Source: Siphonodentalium dalli
Taxonomy: Eukaryota; Mollusca; Scaphopoda; Gadilida; Siphonodentaliidae
Length of the DNA: 64,000 nucleotides
Assembly (NCBI GenBank): GCA_032622095.1
Contig: CP136063.1
Span: forward strand, 180,585,956-180,649,955
Direction: 5' to 3'
Positions 1 to 12,334 of this stretch are shown here, piece by piece. The notes below the pieces were generated by a model. That model was not told where the DNA came from and did not search any database. It worked only from the letters and a program-made list of their open reading frames with translations. The position numbers and the translations under genes are program-made. Positions within the stretch are counted from its first letter, which is position 1, and every line of letters starts with the position of its first letter.

Positions 1-157
1 GTCCCACTCAATATATTTTCCACAAAAAAAGAGATAATATTTGTCAAGAGTGATGGAAATGTATTATGTATAGAAGGCCTGCTAAAAAAATAGTGGTCAC
101 AATGTGCAGTCAAATATAGTTTCTTCTGAGATAAAAGAAAACACAGTTAGTAGCGGG

Positions 158-545
158 GACATGTCTCAATTCCAAAGGTTCGCTGTTCCGAAGGTTCACT
201 ATTCCAAAGATTCTCTATTCCGAAGGTTCGCTATTAAGGAAGGTTCACTATTCCGAATGTTCTCTATTCCGAAGGTTCGCAATTTCGAAGTTTTTTGTTA
301 TTTTAAGGGTTAATTCTATATTCTAAAGTATTGACAGGGTTCTTTATCGCGAAGACTCTTTTTATGAAGGAAATAACATTAAAACAATAAATGTGAGTTT
401 TTTTTCACTGGTTTCCTTGAGATTTAATGTCATTACGTATGACGTTATTTTCATGTCACGCAGCCCACACAATTGCTGTTTCCATACGATTTAATGACAT
501 TACGTGCGACGTTATATCTCAATAATCTTAAAGGCAATAATACGC
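158..545 (+). mobile_element. CCGAAGG-array element, copy 1
   Basis: A conserved left edge (GGGGACATGTCTC) leads into about eight 16-bp units of the form ATTCCGAAGGTTCGCT (about 170-300). A conserved right flank follows, with TTCTATATTCTAAAGTATTG, then TATGAAGGAAATAAC and a CATTACGTATGACGTTAT motif. The same order of left edge, array and right flank recurs near 4265 and 4790, so this is a dispersed element and not an isolated microsatellite. The layout resembles molluscan pearl or Helentron-associated (HINE) elements, but that is an inference. No coding capacity is visible; the short ORF through the array is a by-product of the repeat. Confidence 0.7.
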
Positions 546-992
546 CAGCTAAAGGCGGATTATAACAGTGGTGCTATAACGCTTAAATAATACATACTGC
601 GTAGCATATCGTTGAATAGACGGGTATGATATGAACCTAACTGCAATTGTGACTGTATTAACATCTTCGCTGCTAAATGACGTTATGACGTCGTGTGCTG
701 GGCTATTGACGTTATTGCCATTTTCCAGTGGGAAAATATAACGGGAATATCACAAGAACCATAAAACTGACCCAGTTGAAAGGCTATTATCATTCACAAT
801 CGTGGAACATCATACACTGTTTGAAACTTTGAGATACAGTTATTCCGATGCACAAATCTCTGAGTTACAGTTATGTATAGTGGCCTACTGCTAGTGTGCT
901 GAAGTAGGTCCGTAGTACCTACGGACCATATAGCACAGGGCGTGCACTTTTACGTCGGTAATAGTTACGGACGTCATAGCAACGAAGAGGTT

Positions 993-1454
993 AAAGGCCC
1001 ACTTAATTTTCGATTAACCGATTTTTTTTATCGTGCCTTGATATACGGTTTTAATAACAATCTATGCCATAAAATATGATTAAAATACTATAATTCATCA
1101 CCATTTGAAACGTCTGTGTCTCAGCAGATGCCCATAGGGAAATAAAAAACAGCTGAAATCACAAAAAGATTCCCCCCGTTATGGCTCCCAGAATGCAACA
1201 GAATTCAAACTAAAAATGTATTTTCAATGGAAGGGGAATGACTCTATCTTTAAAATATGCTCCTTGTGCAACAAAACCAGATGAAACTTAAGCACAAAAA
1301 CACGTCGGTAACTCAACACAAAAACATGTTCACAATTTATAACACCGGATAAGCTGATTATACAATGTAAGGGAGCTTCCTATTTCAAATGGTATATAAT
1401 ATGGCATATATTTTTTATATATGTGATCTGGGTGTTCGAAATTTAAGTTGGCCT
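993..1454 (+). mobile_element. MITE with AGGCCCA termini, copy 1
   Basis: The left end reads AAGGCCCACTTAATTTTCGA and the right end reads TTCGAAATTTAAGTTGGCCT, which are inverted terminal repeats of roughly 20 bp. The 460-bp interior is non-coding and aligns along its length with 15692-16116; a truncated copy lies at 5161-5272. The left edge abuts TTAA and the right edge TTAT, compatible with a TTAA or TAA target preference. The superfamily is not assigned. Confidence 0.75.
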
Positions 1455-1693
1455 TTATTGTTGATGTTTCTTTCAAATACAAATTGCCAGTTCGGACAGA
1501 CAGCCTCTCTTACATGTAGTTTATTTCAGTCATGCAGTCATCGTGTTTTAAACTTTCCATAATAAACGATTAACTGATACTGTCTTCTTGCTATTAATAA
1601 CCGACATCTGGGACAATTTAGTAATTAGCGTAATAGTATTTTTTATTCCCGGTGTGGTTTTTGTTTTTTTAATATCGGTAATATTAATTACCT

Positions 1694-1707
1694 CCCCCCC
1701 CCCCCCC
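1694..1707 (+). repeat. Poly-C tract (14 bp)
   Basis: A run of 14 C directly followed by GGG. It is likely a length-variable homopolymer and a site of sequencing uncertainty. Confidence 0.9.
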
Positions 1708-1746
1708 GGGTTTATATTTTGATTCATTTCTGGTTAAATACGCCCA

Positions 1747-1845
1747 GAATAAAAAACCTTCGGAATAGCGAATCTTCGGAATAACAAACCTTCGGAATAA
1801 CGAACCTTAAGAATAATGAACCTTCGGAATAGAGAACCCTACCCG
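1747..1845 (-). repeat. CCGAAGG array, inverted and without its flanks
   Basis: Six units of the 16-bp repeat appear in reverse complement (CCTTCGGAATAG and variants). The flanks shared by the copies at 158, 4265 and 4790 were not recognised here, so this is a fragment in the opposite orientation. Confidence 0.75.
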
Positions 1846-1849
1846 TTAG

Positions 1850-3645
1850 TAGCACATGACTTTTCGGGATCCTCCAATACTGACATCTGACAATGGTACA
1901 TATATTATGTCTGATACAGAGGATTTCGTTCATTTTTTAGAACAGACTTGTAACCTAACAAAACAATTTAAAATCTCGCTATGTTGGGCACATGTATCTG
2001 ATATGTAGCAGCATTTATTTTCAACTGAGAATAATTAAACAGTATAGCACAGGAATAGAGGAGCACCCGTACATTTCTTTAAAACATCTGTATCTTCGTG
2101 GAGATACGATAACCACGTGTCATCAAACACTTAGTCTAACACACTGGATTCATTTATACATAAAACCCAATTGTCGTCTTTTATATTTGTGAACTAATGT
2201 TCATGTTTTGACCCCAATACAAAATAATTTTTTTTAAGTCAATTACAACCACGTCGAAGTATGATTTAAAAAAAATTATAATGTCTAAAGTACGCTCAGT
2301 TGTAAATTAATGTATACTTCATTATTTGTGGGACAAATAATCGCGATAAACAAAACGACAATCACTCCGACAAGGTGAGCCACTACTTATAATTCATGCA
2401 TGAGAATGACGTTTTGTGATGCCATTTGGATATGAGAATACGTGTAATACTTTGAGCAAGAATATTCTCTATTCCCACCAAATGTCCACATCAGAGTACT
2501 TCAAGTTATTTTAACCTGGACAACGCGGGTATAACGCTGTTAGTATACATTAAATCTAGAGCTATTTCATATTGGTAAAATGTTATTAGGACACGAGGGA
2601 TAAGAAACACCAATGAGAATATATATCGTTTGATGTGGATCCAGTTTCACATGGACAAACAAACTACAGTGGATAACATTCATACATGGTACATTGCTGG
2701 AAACGAGCTTAAATTGCATGTGGTTGTCACAGAGGCAATTAGCCAGACATGAGGTCAAATTATTTCAGCGGGTTCTAATATTGACAACGTTAATCATCGG
2801 GAGTGGCAACCACACTGTGTGACTCTTTATACAGAGTAGAAACCCAACGTCTTTGTTCTACCTAGCCATTCTATCTTCCGATTATGAATGCTATATCATG
2901 CTTTACACCACAAGTCGACATTCGCAATCTAGAACGTCCATGTTCCGCAAGTTATGCACAATAAGCTCCCACGGAGACCTATAACAGGCGAACTAGTTCA
3001 CTTCTACACCCGACCACAAAAACAAACATTTGTTTATAGTGCCCATGAACCCCACGTAATTAATATCCGTTTATGTAGCAGCGTGCAGCTCATTTGCATA
3101 CCAGGGGGTTTCTGTCACAATAATACATCACACGTCAGTCTGATGGATTACAATAATATATTCTACTGTTCTTCTGGACACAACGATATGAATGCATTGT
3201 TCGAGTCAAAATAATCTTATATCCATACGTGTCCAAAATACAGATAATTGCTTCGACGCTATATACTACGTTTGGGTCCTAACAAAGTAGTATCGGTATA
3301 TATGCCATTATTGTGTTCACGACAAAGTCCATGTGCAACATCCACTAACACGAACCGTGTCAAAGGGCGTCGTTTTGTTGTCAGCCAAGGAGTTTTTATT
3401 GTTATATAATTCGCTTGGTGTGGTCTTCAGATAGCATAACTTAACAATTAAATAGTTTTCTGTTTATGTTCATCTAAACTTTCCACCTCCTAATATAGCT
3501 CAGGCGTGGAAACCCCTTAACTAACGTCAATAAATCTGAATTATTAGTACTCAATGTTCCCTACAGATATCTTGTAATTCACAGGTATACTTACTTTATA
3601 ATACTGACACCCGGACAGCGTTATTTTGGTCACAGATGGAAACTT
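1850..3645. other. Gene-free stretch
   Basis: AT-rich sequence with only short ORFs (up to 86 codons, 2954-3214) that show no motif, codon bias or splice context. I recognise nothing in it. Confidence 0.6.
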
Positions 3646-3647
3646 GA

Positions 3648-3956
3648 ATAATGGTAGATCCCTTCTGTGTCAATATTCGAACCCATGTTCAGACTGATAC
3701 GCTTCTCAACTCTCTGTGAAAGTGCTTCCTTTAAAAGGATGGACGGTCGTGGATAAGATCATCGTAGTCTGGGCTAGACGACGTTGATGCGGGTTCGAAC
3801 CCCGACATGGGCGAAAATGGGGACTGATTTGCAAGCTTTATCTAACAACATGGACATCTCATTGTGACAATCCGATCGATACATGGCCACTTCGATAAAA
3901 ATGAGAATTTGTTCACGCTCACTGAATCAAGTCATACTGAGTCCGTGCCTCCATAA
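3648..3956 (+). mobile_element. tRNA-like SINE, copy 1
   Basis: The segment contains a canonical pol III B box, GGGTTCGAACCCC, at 3791-3803. About 30 bp upstream is a GTCGTGGATAAGATC...TCTGGGCTAGACGA block. The tail includes CATCTCATTGTGACAATCC, GAGAATTTGTTCAC and ends GAGTCCGTGCCTCCATAA. Copies with the same order occur at 28110-28446 and 42978-43329, and the left edge ATAATGGTAGATC is shared with the latter. The tRNA-like part sits over 100 bp inside the conserved left edge, which is unusual for a simple 5'-tRNA SINE and may mean the unit is composite. Confidence 0.75.
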
Positions 3957-4264
3957 CCCTGATAAATATATTCACGAGTATTCACAATTTAAGATAAGTT
4001 ATTTCAATGAAAATTAAACTGCCGATCGTCTCCGAGCTAACATTCGGCGGAAGTTTTTGCGAGACGGGGTCACCGACTCACCGACTTATTACGCCACAAA
4101 GTGGTGTAAGCTGTATTACAGTTTTTCATGTCCGAGCGGACGATCGATAATCCAATGGGCGAATGTATTATGGTTAGGTATTTCGTACTTGAGTATAAAC
4201 CGTACCGATAGAGTGACGATAGTCCAACAAAGATTAGCACATGTGTTTACGTCACCGGTGTAAT

Positions 4265-4612
4265 TGTGGGGACATGTTTCTATTATGAAGGTTCGCTATC
4301 CTGAAGGTCCACTATTCTGAAGGTTCTCTATTCTGAATACTTGCTATTTCAAAGGTTCACTATTCCGAAGGTTCGCTATTCCGAAGGTTCTCTATTCCGA
4401 AGGTTTTTGTTATTTTTCGATTAATTCTATATTCTAAAGTATTGAATTATCACGAAGATTCTTTTTATGGAGTGTGCGCTCACATCCGAACTGATCCTGC
4501 GCGCATACCGATACAGATACAGGAGGAAATAACTTAGAACATTAAATGTGATTTTGTTTTCGCGGGTTTTCTTGAGATTTAATGTGATTACGTGGGCCCA
4601 TACCTTTGAATT
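4265..4612 (+). mobile_element. CCGAAGG-array element, copy 2
   Basis: The left edge GGGGACATGTTTCTATT is followed by about eight 16-bp units to 4405. The right flank shared with copies 1 and 3 follows (TTCTATATTCTAAAGTATTG; TTTTCGCGGGTTTTCTTGAG). The right part is interrupted near 4480-4520 by sequence absent from the other copies. It is followed by a GGGCCCATACCTTTGAA segment that repeats at 4753, so copies 2 and 3 arose by local direct duplication. Confidence 0.7.
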
Positions 4613-4789
4613 CTTGGCATATAATATGAATGTTGTGGTATATATGGACCCTCCTGCATTGGGACATGTCACAGGTACAGTTGACTTAAGTGCTGTTCTG
4701 TGCGGGCTCCAATTTGGGGGTCAATATTTTAAGGGCCAAATTTAGAATTTTATGGGCCCATACCTTTGAACTCTGGGCATATAATATAA

Positions 4790-5160
4790 ATATTGGGGGG
4801 CATGTCTCTATTCCGAAGGTTCACTGTCCCGAAGGTACACTATTCCGAAATTTCTCTGAATGTTCGCTATTCCGAAGGTTCACCAATCCGAAGGTTCGTT
4901 ATTCCGAAGGTTCTCTATTCCGAAGGTTTTTGTTATTTTAAGGTTAATGCTATATTCTAAAGTATTGAGAGGGTTCATTATCACGAAGATTCTTTTTATG
5001 AAGGAAATAACTTAAAACATTAAATGTGATTTTGTTTTGTTTTCGCGGGTTTTCTTGAGTTGAATGTCATTACGTATGACCTTATTTCTCATTACATATT
5101 CACGCCAAGCAGCCCACACAATTGATATTATAGCCTAACTGCAATTGTGACTTTGTTTAA
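4790..5160 (+). mobile_element. CCGAAGG-array element, copy 3
   Basis: The left edge GGGGGGCATGTCTCTATT leads into about nine 16-bp units (4810-4930), then the shared right flank, including GCAGCCCACACAATTG and CTAACTGCAATTGTGACT, both also present after copy 1. As in copy 1 it is followed by the AGGCCCA MITE, here at 5161 after a shorter gap. The two loci are therefore parallel copies of the same element plus MITE arrangement. Confidence 0.7.
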
Positions 5161-5272
5161 AGGCCCACTTAATTTTCGAGTCATTGATTTTTGTTATAGT
5201 ATATACGGTTTTAATAACAATTTATGCCATAAAATTTGAATAAAATACTATAATTCATCACCATTTGAAACG
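5161..5272 (+). mobile_element. AGGCCCA MITE, truncated copy
   Basis: The left 110 bp of the element at 993-1454 is present (AGGCCCACTTAATTTTCGA through TATAATTCATCACCATTTGA). Similarity ends after GAAACGC and no right terminus is seen. Confidence 0.7.
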
Positions 5273-5392
5273 CAGAATACTTCTATCTCCTAGTTTGAAA
5301 CACCTTTCAAAAACCGCGTGCGTCGTGCGTCGTATATCTAGCAATTAGCAACTAAAATGTCCTCTGCGGCTTTCCATAGATTTCAACGTAAT

Positions 5393-5893
5393 TTGATAAT
5401 TAGGGGTATTTGTGTCCGGGAAGTGTTTTGGACGTGTCAAATCGTGACCCCGACCTGATCTTGACCTTTAAAACTGTCAATGCAAGGTCAATTTGGGTAA
5501 AACGGACGAATTTCGGCGAAATATGATACCTAGGGATACTTTTGTCCGGGGAGTGTTTTTAACGGGTCAAATCGTGACCTGGGCGTGACCTTGACCTTCA
5601 ATGTGGCCAATCAAAGGTCAAATCGGGTAAAACGGTTGGATTTCGACGAAATTTGATACCTATGGGTACTTTTGTCGGGGGAGTGTTTTGGACGGGTCAA
5701 ATCATGACTCCGACCTTACCTTGACCTTCAAAATTGTTAATTAAAGGTCAAGTGGGGTAAAACGGACGGATTTCGACGAAATTTGATACCTATGGTTATT
5801 TTTCTCCGGGGTGGGGTGTTTTGGACGGGTCAAATCATGACCCTGACCTGACCTTGACTTTCGAAATAGTCAATTCAAGGTAAAATCGCTACT
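5393..5893 (+). repeat. 130-bp tandem repeat, four copies, GACCTTGACC-rich
   Basis: Four diverged copies show a period of 130-133 bp, judged from the recurring GTGTTTT at 5423, 5553, 5683 and 5816. Each unit has GTCCGGGGAGTGTTTTGGAC, GTCAAATCGTGACC, CCTGACCTTGACCTT, CAAGGTCAA and GATTTCGACGAAATTTGATA. Blocks rich in TGACCTTGACC are familiar in molluscan genomes. No ORF runs through the array. Confidence 0.85.
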
Positions 5894-6079
5894 TTCTCCG
5901 GAAATCAGATGGGAAACAGCCCGGACGAAGTCGGTCCCATCAGCTTGTGTAATAAAGAAGACAGTTTGAAGAATGTAATGTATAACACGAGAAACGGGAA
6001 AACTTGAAATATGGAAGTATGCAAATTTCCCACATAAAATTTGAAAGCTAGTTTATAGTATAATTATATTATAATTTAT

Positions 6080-6145
6080 ATTTATGGCTAATAATATGAT
6101 ATTGGTGGCGTTACCATTTCTGACTATGGTTTTCTTGTGTTCTGT
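6080..6145 (+). repeat. Dispersed short repeat (GGCGTTACCATTTCTGAC), copy 1
   Basis: About 65 bp including GGCGTTACCATTTCTGAC and TATGGTTTTCTTGT recurs inverted at 21145-21210. It is too short to class. Confidence 0.6.
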
Positions 6146-6644
6146 TTCATATACAGCCGACACAATATTATTGAATAAGGTAGCTATATACGGATTTTGG
6201 AAGAGGTGGCTAATTTGAAAATGATCCATATTTGGAACACGTAATAACTGTATATGCTAGCGGTGAACACGGTGCGTAAGTCTAGCCCATCCATTTAGCT
6301 TGACACGCACTTCGTCCTGGTTTGTGATGCTAGCGCAGAAGTTGAATCTAATCTAAAAGCTTTCCAATCAAAGTGCCAATTTTCTAAGTGAAATTAGGTT
6401 TGTTTGGTCTATTAAGTTGCGACCGTGGGATAACTCGATTGGCTTACAGAGAGAAGAAGAGGGATTCCGCACGACTGTCGAATAAACGCGGTCCCTATTT
6501 GTCCACGTATAGCTGACATTTATCGACAATATTAAGCCACTTTCCCTGAATAAATCAAGATTCTATCAAGATAGGGAACAACTTCGTGTGTATTTTGAAG
6601 GGACCAAGAAACAACTTGCTTCCGATGGATGTAATAAAGCGTAA

Positions 6645-8160
6645 TAGTAGAGGCTCTTATGTACTCCCGTGTGCACTTTGTGAAGAAATATAGCGACTAT
6701 ACCAATGACGTTGCTTGATATCTCAGGCACCAGAAAACAAATGTTAGACACCTTGGGGTCGCGACTGGGTGGATTTATGACGTCATCAAGATGGCCGCCA
6801 TACACAATTTCACAGTATGCACGGAGTCAGTTTGATTAATATCTACTTGTGAATGTATTATAGAAAGTTGATTATCTCACCACTGACGTGAAACTAATAC
6901 ACCATACTTCCATTTGACAGAAAAAGTGGCCACCATAAACCAAGATGGCCGCCAAAATGGCGACCGAAATTCGGAAAATTGATGATTTTTCACACTTTCC
7001 TCTTGAATCATTAACCGATGTTTGAAATTTGTAACGAATAAAGACCTAAATTTGAATAAATTCTAGTATCCAACCATTTCTACAACATAATATGTCATAT
7101 TTCGGATCTCATTCCTGTCAGCTATCTTTAAAATGTGAATTAAAAAACGTGCTATGAAAGTTAACCAAAATTCAATTATGTGATTCTAGCCAAGAGTTGA
7201 ACAGAAAATAACTGAATTTGATGAAGATAATGTAAAAATGTTTTAAATATGTAAATTGCCATATAGTTACACTGAAAATAGTGCATTTTCGTTTAAGATG
7301 GCGACCAAGATGGCTGCCAAAATGGAGAAATCACCAAAATCTGTCCAATTTTTTATTGATATCACTCATGTGTTGGGGAAAAGTAAATATATGTGAATAT
7401 GTGCTACTTTTTCGCGGAAATCCATGGACTTATGGAATCATTTGTAAATTTGGTTAACCATATAGCTGCTTATACCCGATAATTCAACATAATTATACCA
7501 CGAAAATTAAGTCAAATCATCTTCACGGCAGACACGCAAAATTGCAGAATGGGCACTAAGCGAGGAAGACAATTTAACACAGAAAATGAAAAATATTTCT
7601 ACGCTTCCGTTTGAAAGAACAAGATTGATAAAAAACCAAGATGGCTGTCAAAATGGCGACCGACATATAGAAATGTGTTGAATTGTTACACATGCCCCTT
7701 ACATCATTTTTCGGTTATTTGTAAACTGTGGCGAGTAGGACTTGTCTTTGTTTTTATCAGCTATGACACCAAGTACTTTGGAAAACACATTATGCTGTAA
7801 TTTGTGTCTAATTGTTGTCCACAATGCGCTATGTAATCTCACAAATAAACTTGTTTCTCGAGGTTCTAGATACACATTGGACAGAACTAGGCATAATAAA
7901 ATAAACAAAAGTGTACACAGTTTTAAATATCGTTAGTGTCATTCAATTACACTCGACATTGGTCTATTTGACCCAAGATGGTCGCCAGCATGGCCGCCAA
8001 AACTCACAGTTATAAATTATGACAAATGTTTATATTCTCAAACGGTATTTAGCAAAGGAGGTGGATATATTCGCCCAATCTAAATTAGATACTATCATGT
8101 TAAGGTATATTGTGACTATGTTTGACCAAACATAGTTTGTTTATAATCGAGAATATATCA
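6645..8160 (+). repeat. Left arm of the foldback element
   Basis: The arm is itself built from repeated segments, each around a GATGGC-rich core (AAGATGGCCGCCAAAATGG, AAGATGGCGACCAAGATGG, AAGATGGCTGTCAAAATGG, AAGATGGTCGCC) spaced about 330-360 bp apart. It contains several stops in all frames. Confidence 0.75.
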
Positions 8161-10889
8161 GAATGGAATCTTAGAAACCTAACATGAAATTGCCGAATAT
8201 AATTTAACCGATCCTACCCGTTTCCTGGGAAGGAAGTCAAACCGGATATGTGCTGACTGTATCATTATAAGAGCATAACGAGTACTTGAACGCAAAAGAA
8301 TCCATGCAGTCATAATACAGACAGAAATCCAACTTTATGGCTATATTATTTCGTTTGGACACCTTGACTTCATCGAAGTCGAAGTTGCATTGCTATCATA
8401 CTGCCACCGGGAAATATAACTGCTCAACTTAGAAATACACACGTACAGGCATTACATGTTAGTTCAAACACTATTTCGTATCTAATTATGAAACAGATGT
8501 GTCTAATAAGATACAATAAGGGGAGATTGCATTGTTCAGTTTCTTGTTTTTGGCATATCTGTGTTTCATCACCCGAAATTCGTTTGAATAGTTGAGACAT
8601 CGTGTCACTTCTCAAGACGTGAGTCAGCACATGTACCACTCTTGTTACTTCGTCCAATAGATGGTCATATTGCTGGTAGTATATCTACAACCAACTCGCC
8701 CCAACAAACTCATCTCGCAAGCTAACAGAGCTCACCACAAAACTATCCGACTGCATATCAGAGACTCCATATATAATGTTTGCTTCGGTTGTGGAATAGA
8801 GAGTCCATAATACAGATTTAATAAATAAATTTCAATACGGCCGCTGACCTCATAGCAGATACATTGCATATTCACTTCGATGTAGTCTAACAGAACTGTG
8901 CACATAACCGAGTTAATGCTTGTCAGTTTATTTTAGAATATGTCAAAACATCAGTATCTGGCAAAAATTGCCTAAGATTTGCCATTCTACATGTCGAGTC
9001 CAGCAAGTGACAATAACGGCTCCTCAACTTCTTCCTGGTTATCAGCGAAAAAATATCGTGAAATCAAAATGCCTATGCATAGTGCCTGGATATTTAGTGA
9101 TGAAATACCTCATCGAAACACCAGAAGCTCATCTTTGGTCCATGCCATATGATGGTGCATCGAAGTTATGAAAACAGTGACGGGTCATCAAGATCATTTA
9201 ATGGAACGTTTATTAAGATTTCTTACAAAACGACCACGTGGGGACATTCATTAGCATTATACATCAACTGTTATTTCACAGAAAGTAAAGATCTTCGAAT
9301 CACAGAAACCCCGCAATCTCGAACGAAATCATTTAATTGTTTCCATCGAACAAATGTAGTTTATAGAATTTGCTGGCAAACCGTACTACCATAATAGCCG
9401 GATCCACAAGTAGGCCCATTACAAGTTTGGAATATAGATACTGCGCAAAAGTTGGAAGTAATAGATAACAATGTTATGCGAGAGAAGATTGTGGATTGTA
9501 AGCTATTTGAAGAGTCCATAACTGAAATTGACTATTGCTCAGGAAGGTATAAGATTTCAACGTTTAACGACCTGAGTTTTCCGCAGACCTGATTTCATTG
9601 TAGTGGGATATCAATGTTCCTGCATAAAACATCTGGAAAGAATACTACAAACTTTCCACCCAATAATAATACATGTACCTCAACATGTTGGTGAGTTCAA
9701 TTGCCTCTACAGCCAAGTCGAACTGTGCATTGGTGCGAGATATTATTATCAATTTTATCTGGAACATTGCCGATAGCCGATACAATTACATAAATGCAGG
9801 CATTTAAAGAAAATTTGGTGTGAATATGTTTCTTGTATGATATTTTGATGAGAACGCATAACGCAAGCATGAAAAAACTTCGATAACACATGTGCAAATA
9901 TGACATGGGTGTATCTAATATAAACTTGATGAGTGCATAAGTTCTGCACAGGAAGATGGGGATCATACACGGAACGAATTTGCAGTATATGCGATGTCCA
10001 GAAAACTATCTCTGTGAAATCCAAATACACATGTATGCCAATTGAACTCATTATATGAGGCTATCTTTCTATCCTAGCTCGATCAAAATCAGCCACGCTT
10101 TCGCAAATCTTGGGTGTGGTGTCAGTGAGTTGACCTATGAGCTGTCCAGAGCTCCACAGCAGTTTCTGTTTTGGTACGAACCTGAACATAATTTATCTCT
10201 AGTCGCTATAGATCGCATGTAATAAGCAGAGCTCTGGTAGAAATCCGCCAATGCGATTCTTCTTCGCAGAAGACACATATAGCTCACATCTGAACGCTCT
10301 CGTTTTGGTGGTCTGCGACAAAGCAATTACTGTCATATAATCCCCCGATGCACACACAATTTGATATAGATGTTATTCAAGGACGAGCAATTCTAAATTT
10401 TCTCAGTTTCACAAAAGTATACCCTGCGTTTTCGTACATGTATATTAATAAGAACGAATCACACAAATATTAGCTCCTATTCTTATATTTTGACTTAGTA
10501 TACACTAATTATTACGCTTGTTAACATGGAATATGTATGTAATGTCAACGCATTATATGCCCGCTACTGTTTTGGGTACTGCATTGTGTGATGTACATTT
10601 AATTAATTTCCGTGAGCAGCTGAATTTCGGTAGAATTGACTTAGTATGATGGCATTACATGAGCAATACAGGAATCAAGTGAAAAATTCTTATCCAAACC
10701 CCATAAGGGGGGCGATATCAAGGGGAAGTATTGCTCAATACCGACAGCCTTATTGCCGAGGTAGGGATTTTTCTCCAGTCGAGTCACGCAATCAGGACAT
10801 ATCCGATGTACATGTAATGATGGATGTAATCAGAATATATTCAGATTTGGATATTTTCAAATAGGTCAACATCAGATGAATTTATCTAC
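8161..10889. other. Centre of the foldback element, no recognised gene
   Basis: About 2.7 kb of single-copy-looking sequence. The largest frames are 98 and 89 codons on the minus strand (9755-10051 and 9697-9966). They overlap each other, lack a DDE-type pattern that I can see and are interrupted on both sides. If a transposase was once encoded here it is no longer recognisable by eye. Confidence 0.5.
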
Positions 10890-12334
10890 TTTTCATGGTT
10901 TCTGTTTCCATTCTCATGAAATTTCGGATATAAGCAGCTACTGTTCGCAAAATATTCATATTGTATCAGATTGTATCAGCATTCCTGGCACTTTTGTTAA
11001 CAGGGGAACAAATGTGTTTACCAGTAGTCACTGAAACCCACCTTAGGAGCATTATCAATGAAAACAAGCAAATTTTGATGATTTCTCCATTTTGGTAACC
11101 ATCTGAGTCACCATCCTGAATTTAGATTCATATGGATAATAATATGTTAATCTAACATAACATGGTTGTCGAATGATTAGATAGTATCATTTATTCAAAA
11201 TAAGGTTGCTAGTAACCACCGATTTCAAACCGCTGTGAATAATTTAAGAGGCGAGTGTGAAAAATCATCAATTATTAGAATTTCGGTCGCCGTTTTTGGG
11301 AGCCATCTTGTATTTTGAGGTCCAAATTGCACCCTCAAGAGGAAGTGTGATCCAATGGTATTATTGGTCGCGAAACATAGTCATTTCACTATATAAATTT
11401 TCCTCCCAGACTCAATGCCAACTCTGAAATTGTTTATTGTTGTCATTTTGATGATTTCATCTCATTTTCGTCGTTTCATTCTCTCGAATTATTGAGTATA
11501 AACAGCCATTGTTCACAAATATTCATATTATTTCATATCTCCATGTTATTACGCCAACACGGAGCAAATATATTCACCTATATTCACTAAATCGCACATT
11601 AGGAGTGATATCAAAGAAAATTTGACAAATTTTAGTGATTTATCAATTTTGGCAACCATTTTGGTCGCCATCTTGAATATATATGCACTATTTTGGTTGT
11701 AATTATATGGCAATCTATATGTTTAAACCTGTTGCAAATATTTGTCATCAAATTCAGCTATTTTCTGGCTAACACCTGGCTCGAATTACAAAATCGATAT
11801 TTGGTAAAATTTCATAGCATATTTATGAATTAACATTTTGACGACATTTTGTATGAATAAGACCCAAAGTATGACATATTATCATGTTCAAATGGTTAGG
11901 TATTCAAACGTATTTAAAATTAAGTTGCTATTAGTTACCGATTTCAAATAACCGTAAATGTTTTAAGAGACATGTGTGAAAATTCATCATTTTCCCGAAC
12001 TTCGGTCGCCATTTTGGCGGCCATCTTGGTTAAATGTGGTAAATTTTTCTGTCAAAGTGAAGCTTGTTATCATAGTATCACAACAGTAGAGAAATATTAT
12101 ATTTCCTACCATAAATTAACTACTAGCTATTAATCAAACTGATTCAGTGCCTACTCTGAAATTTTGGATGGCGGCCATCTTGATGACGTCATAAATCCAC
12201 CCAGTCGCGACCCCCAGGTGTCTAACATTTGTTTTCTGGTGCCCGAGATATTAAGCAACATCATGAGCATAGTGGCTATATTTCTTCACAAAATGCACAC
12301 GGGAGCCAAAAAATGGACATAAGAGCCTCTACTA
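10890..12334 (-). repeat. Right arm of the foldback element
   Basis: This is the inverted copy of the left arm. Its two internal units (about 10890-11440 and 11450-12060) are in turn direct repeats of each other; the inner one lacks about 150 bp found at 11700-11870 in the outer one. Shared words include ATAAGCAGCTACTGTTCGCA against ATAAACAGCCATTGTTCACA, and ATTTCGGTCGCC. Confidence 0.75.

Larger units (their letters stand above)
6645..12334. mobile_element. Foldback-like element with ~1.5-kb inverted arms
   Basis: The left arm (6645 to about 8160) and right arm (about 10890-12334) are inverted copies. The outer 160 bp is best conserved: 6728-6800 and 12169-12241 match at all but one of 73 positions, and both edges share TAGTAGAGGCTCTTATG. 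Further in, the arms stay collinear but diverged, anchored by AAGATGGCGGCCAAAATGG-type words near 6945, 7305, 7645 and 7975 on the left and their complements near 12010, 11655, 11290 and 11090 on the right. The 2.7-kb centre has only ORFs under 100 codons and no recognisable transposase. No clear target duplication is visible. It is probably a non-autonomous long-TIR DNA element. Confidence 0.75.

Noticed and set aside
3780-3815. A possible functional tRNA gene (GGGTTCGAACCCC)
   Set aside because: Only the T-arm-like B box is good; the acceptor stem does not pair and the same sequence recurs in a dispersed family, so it is a SINE.
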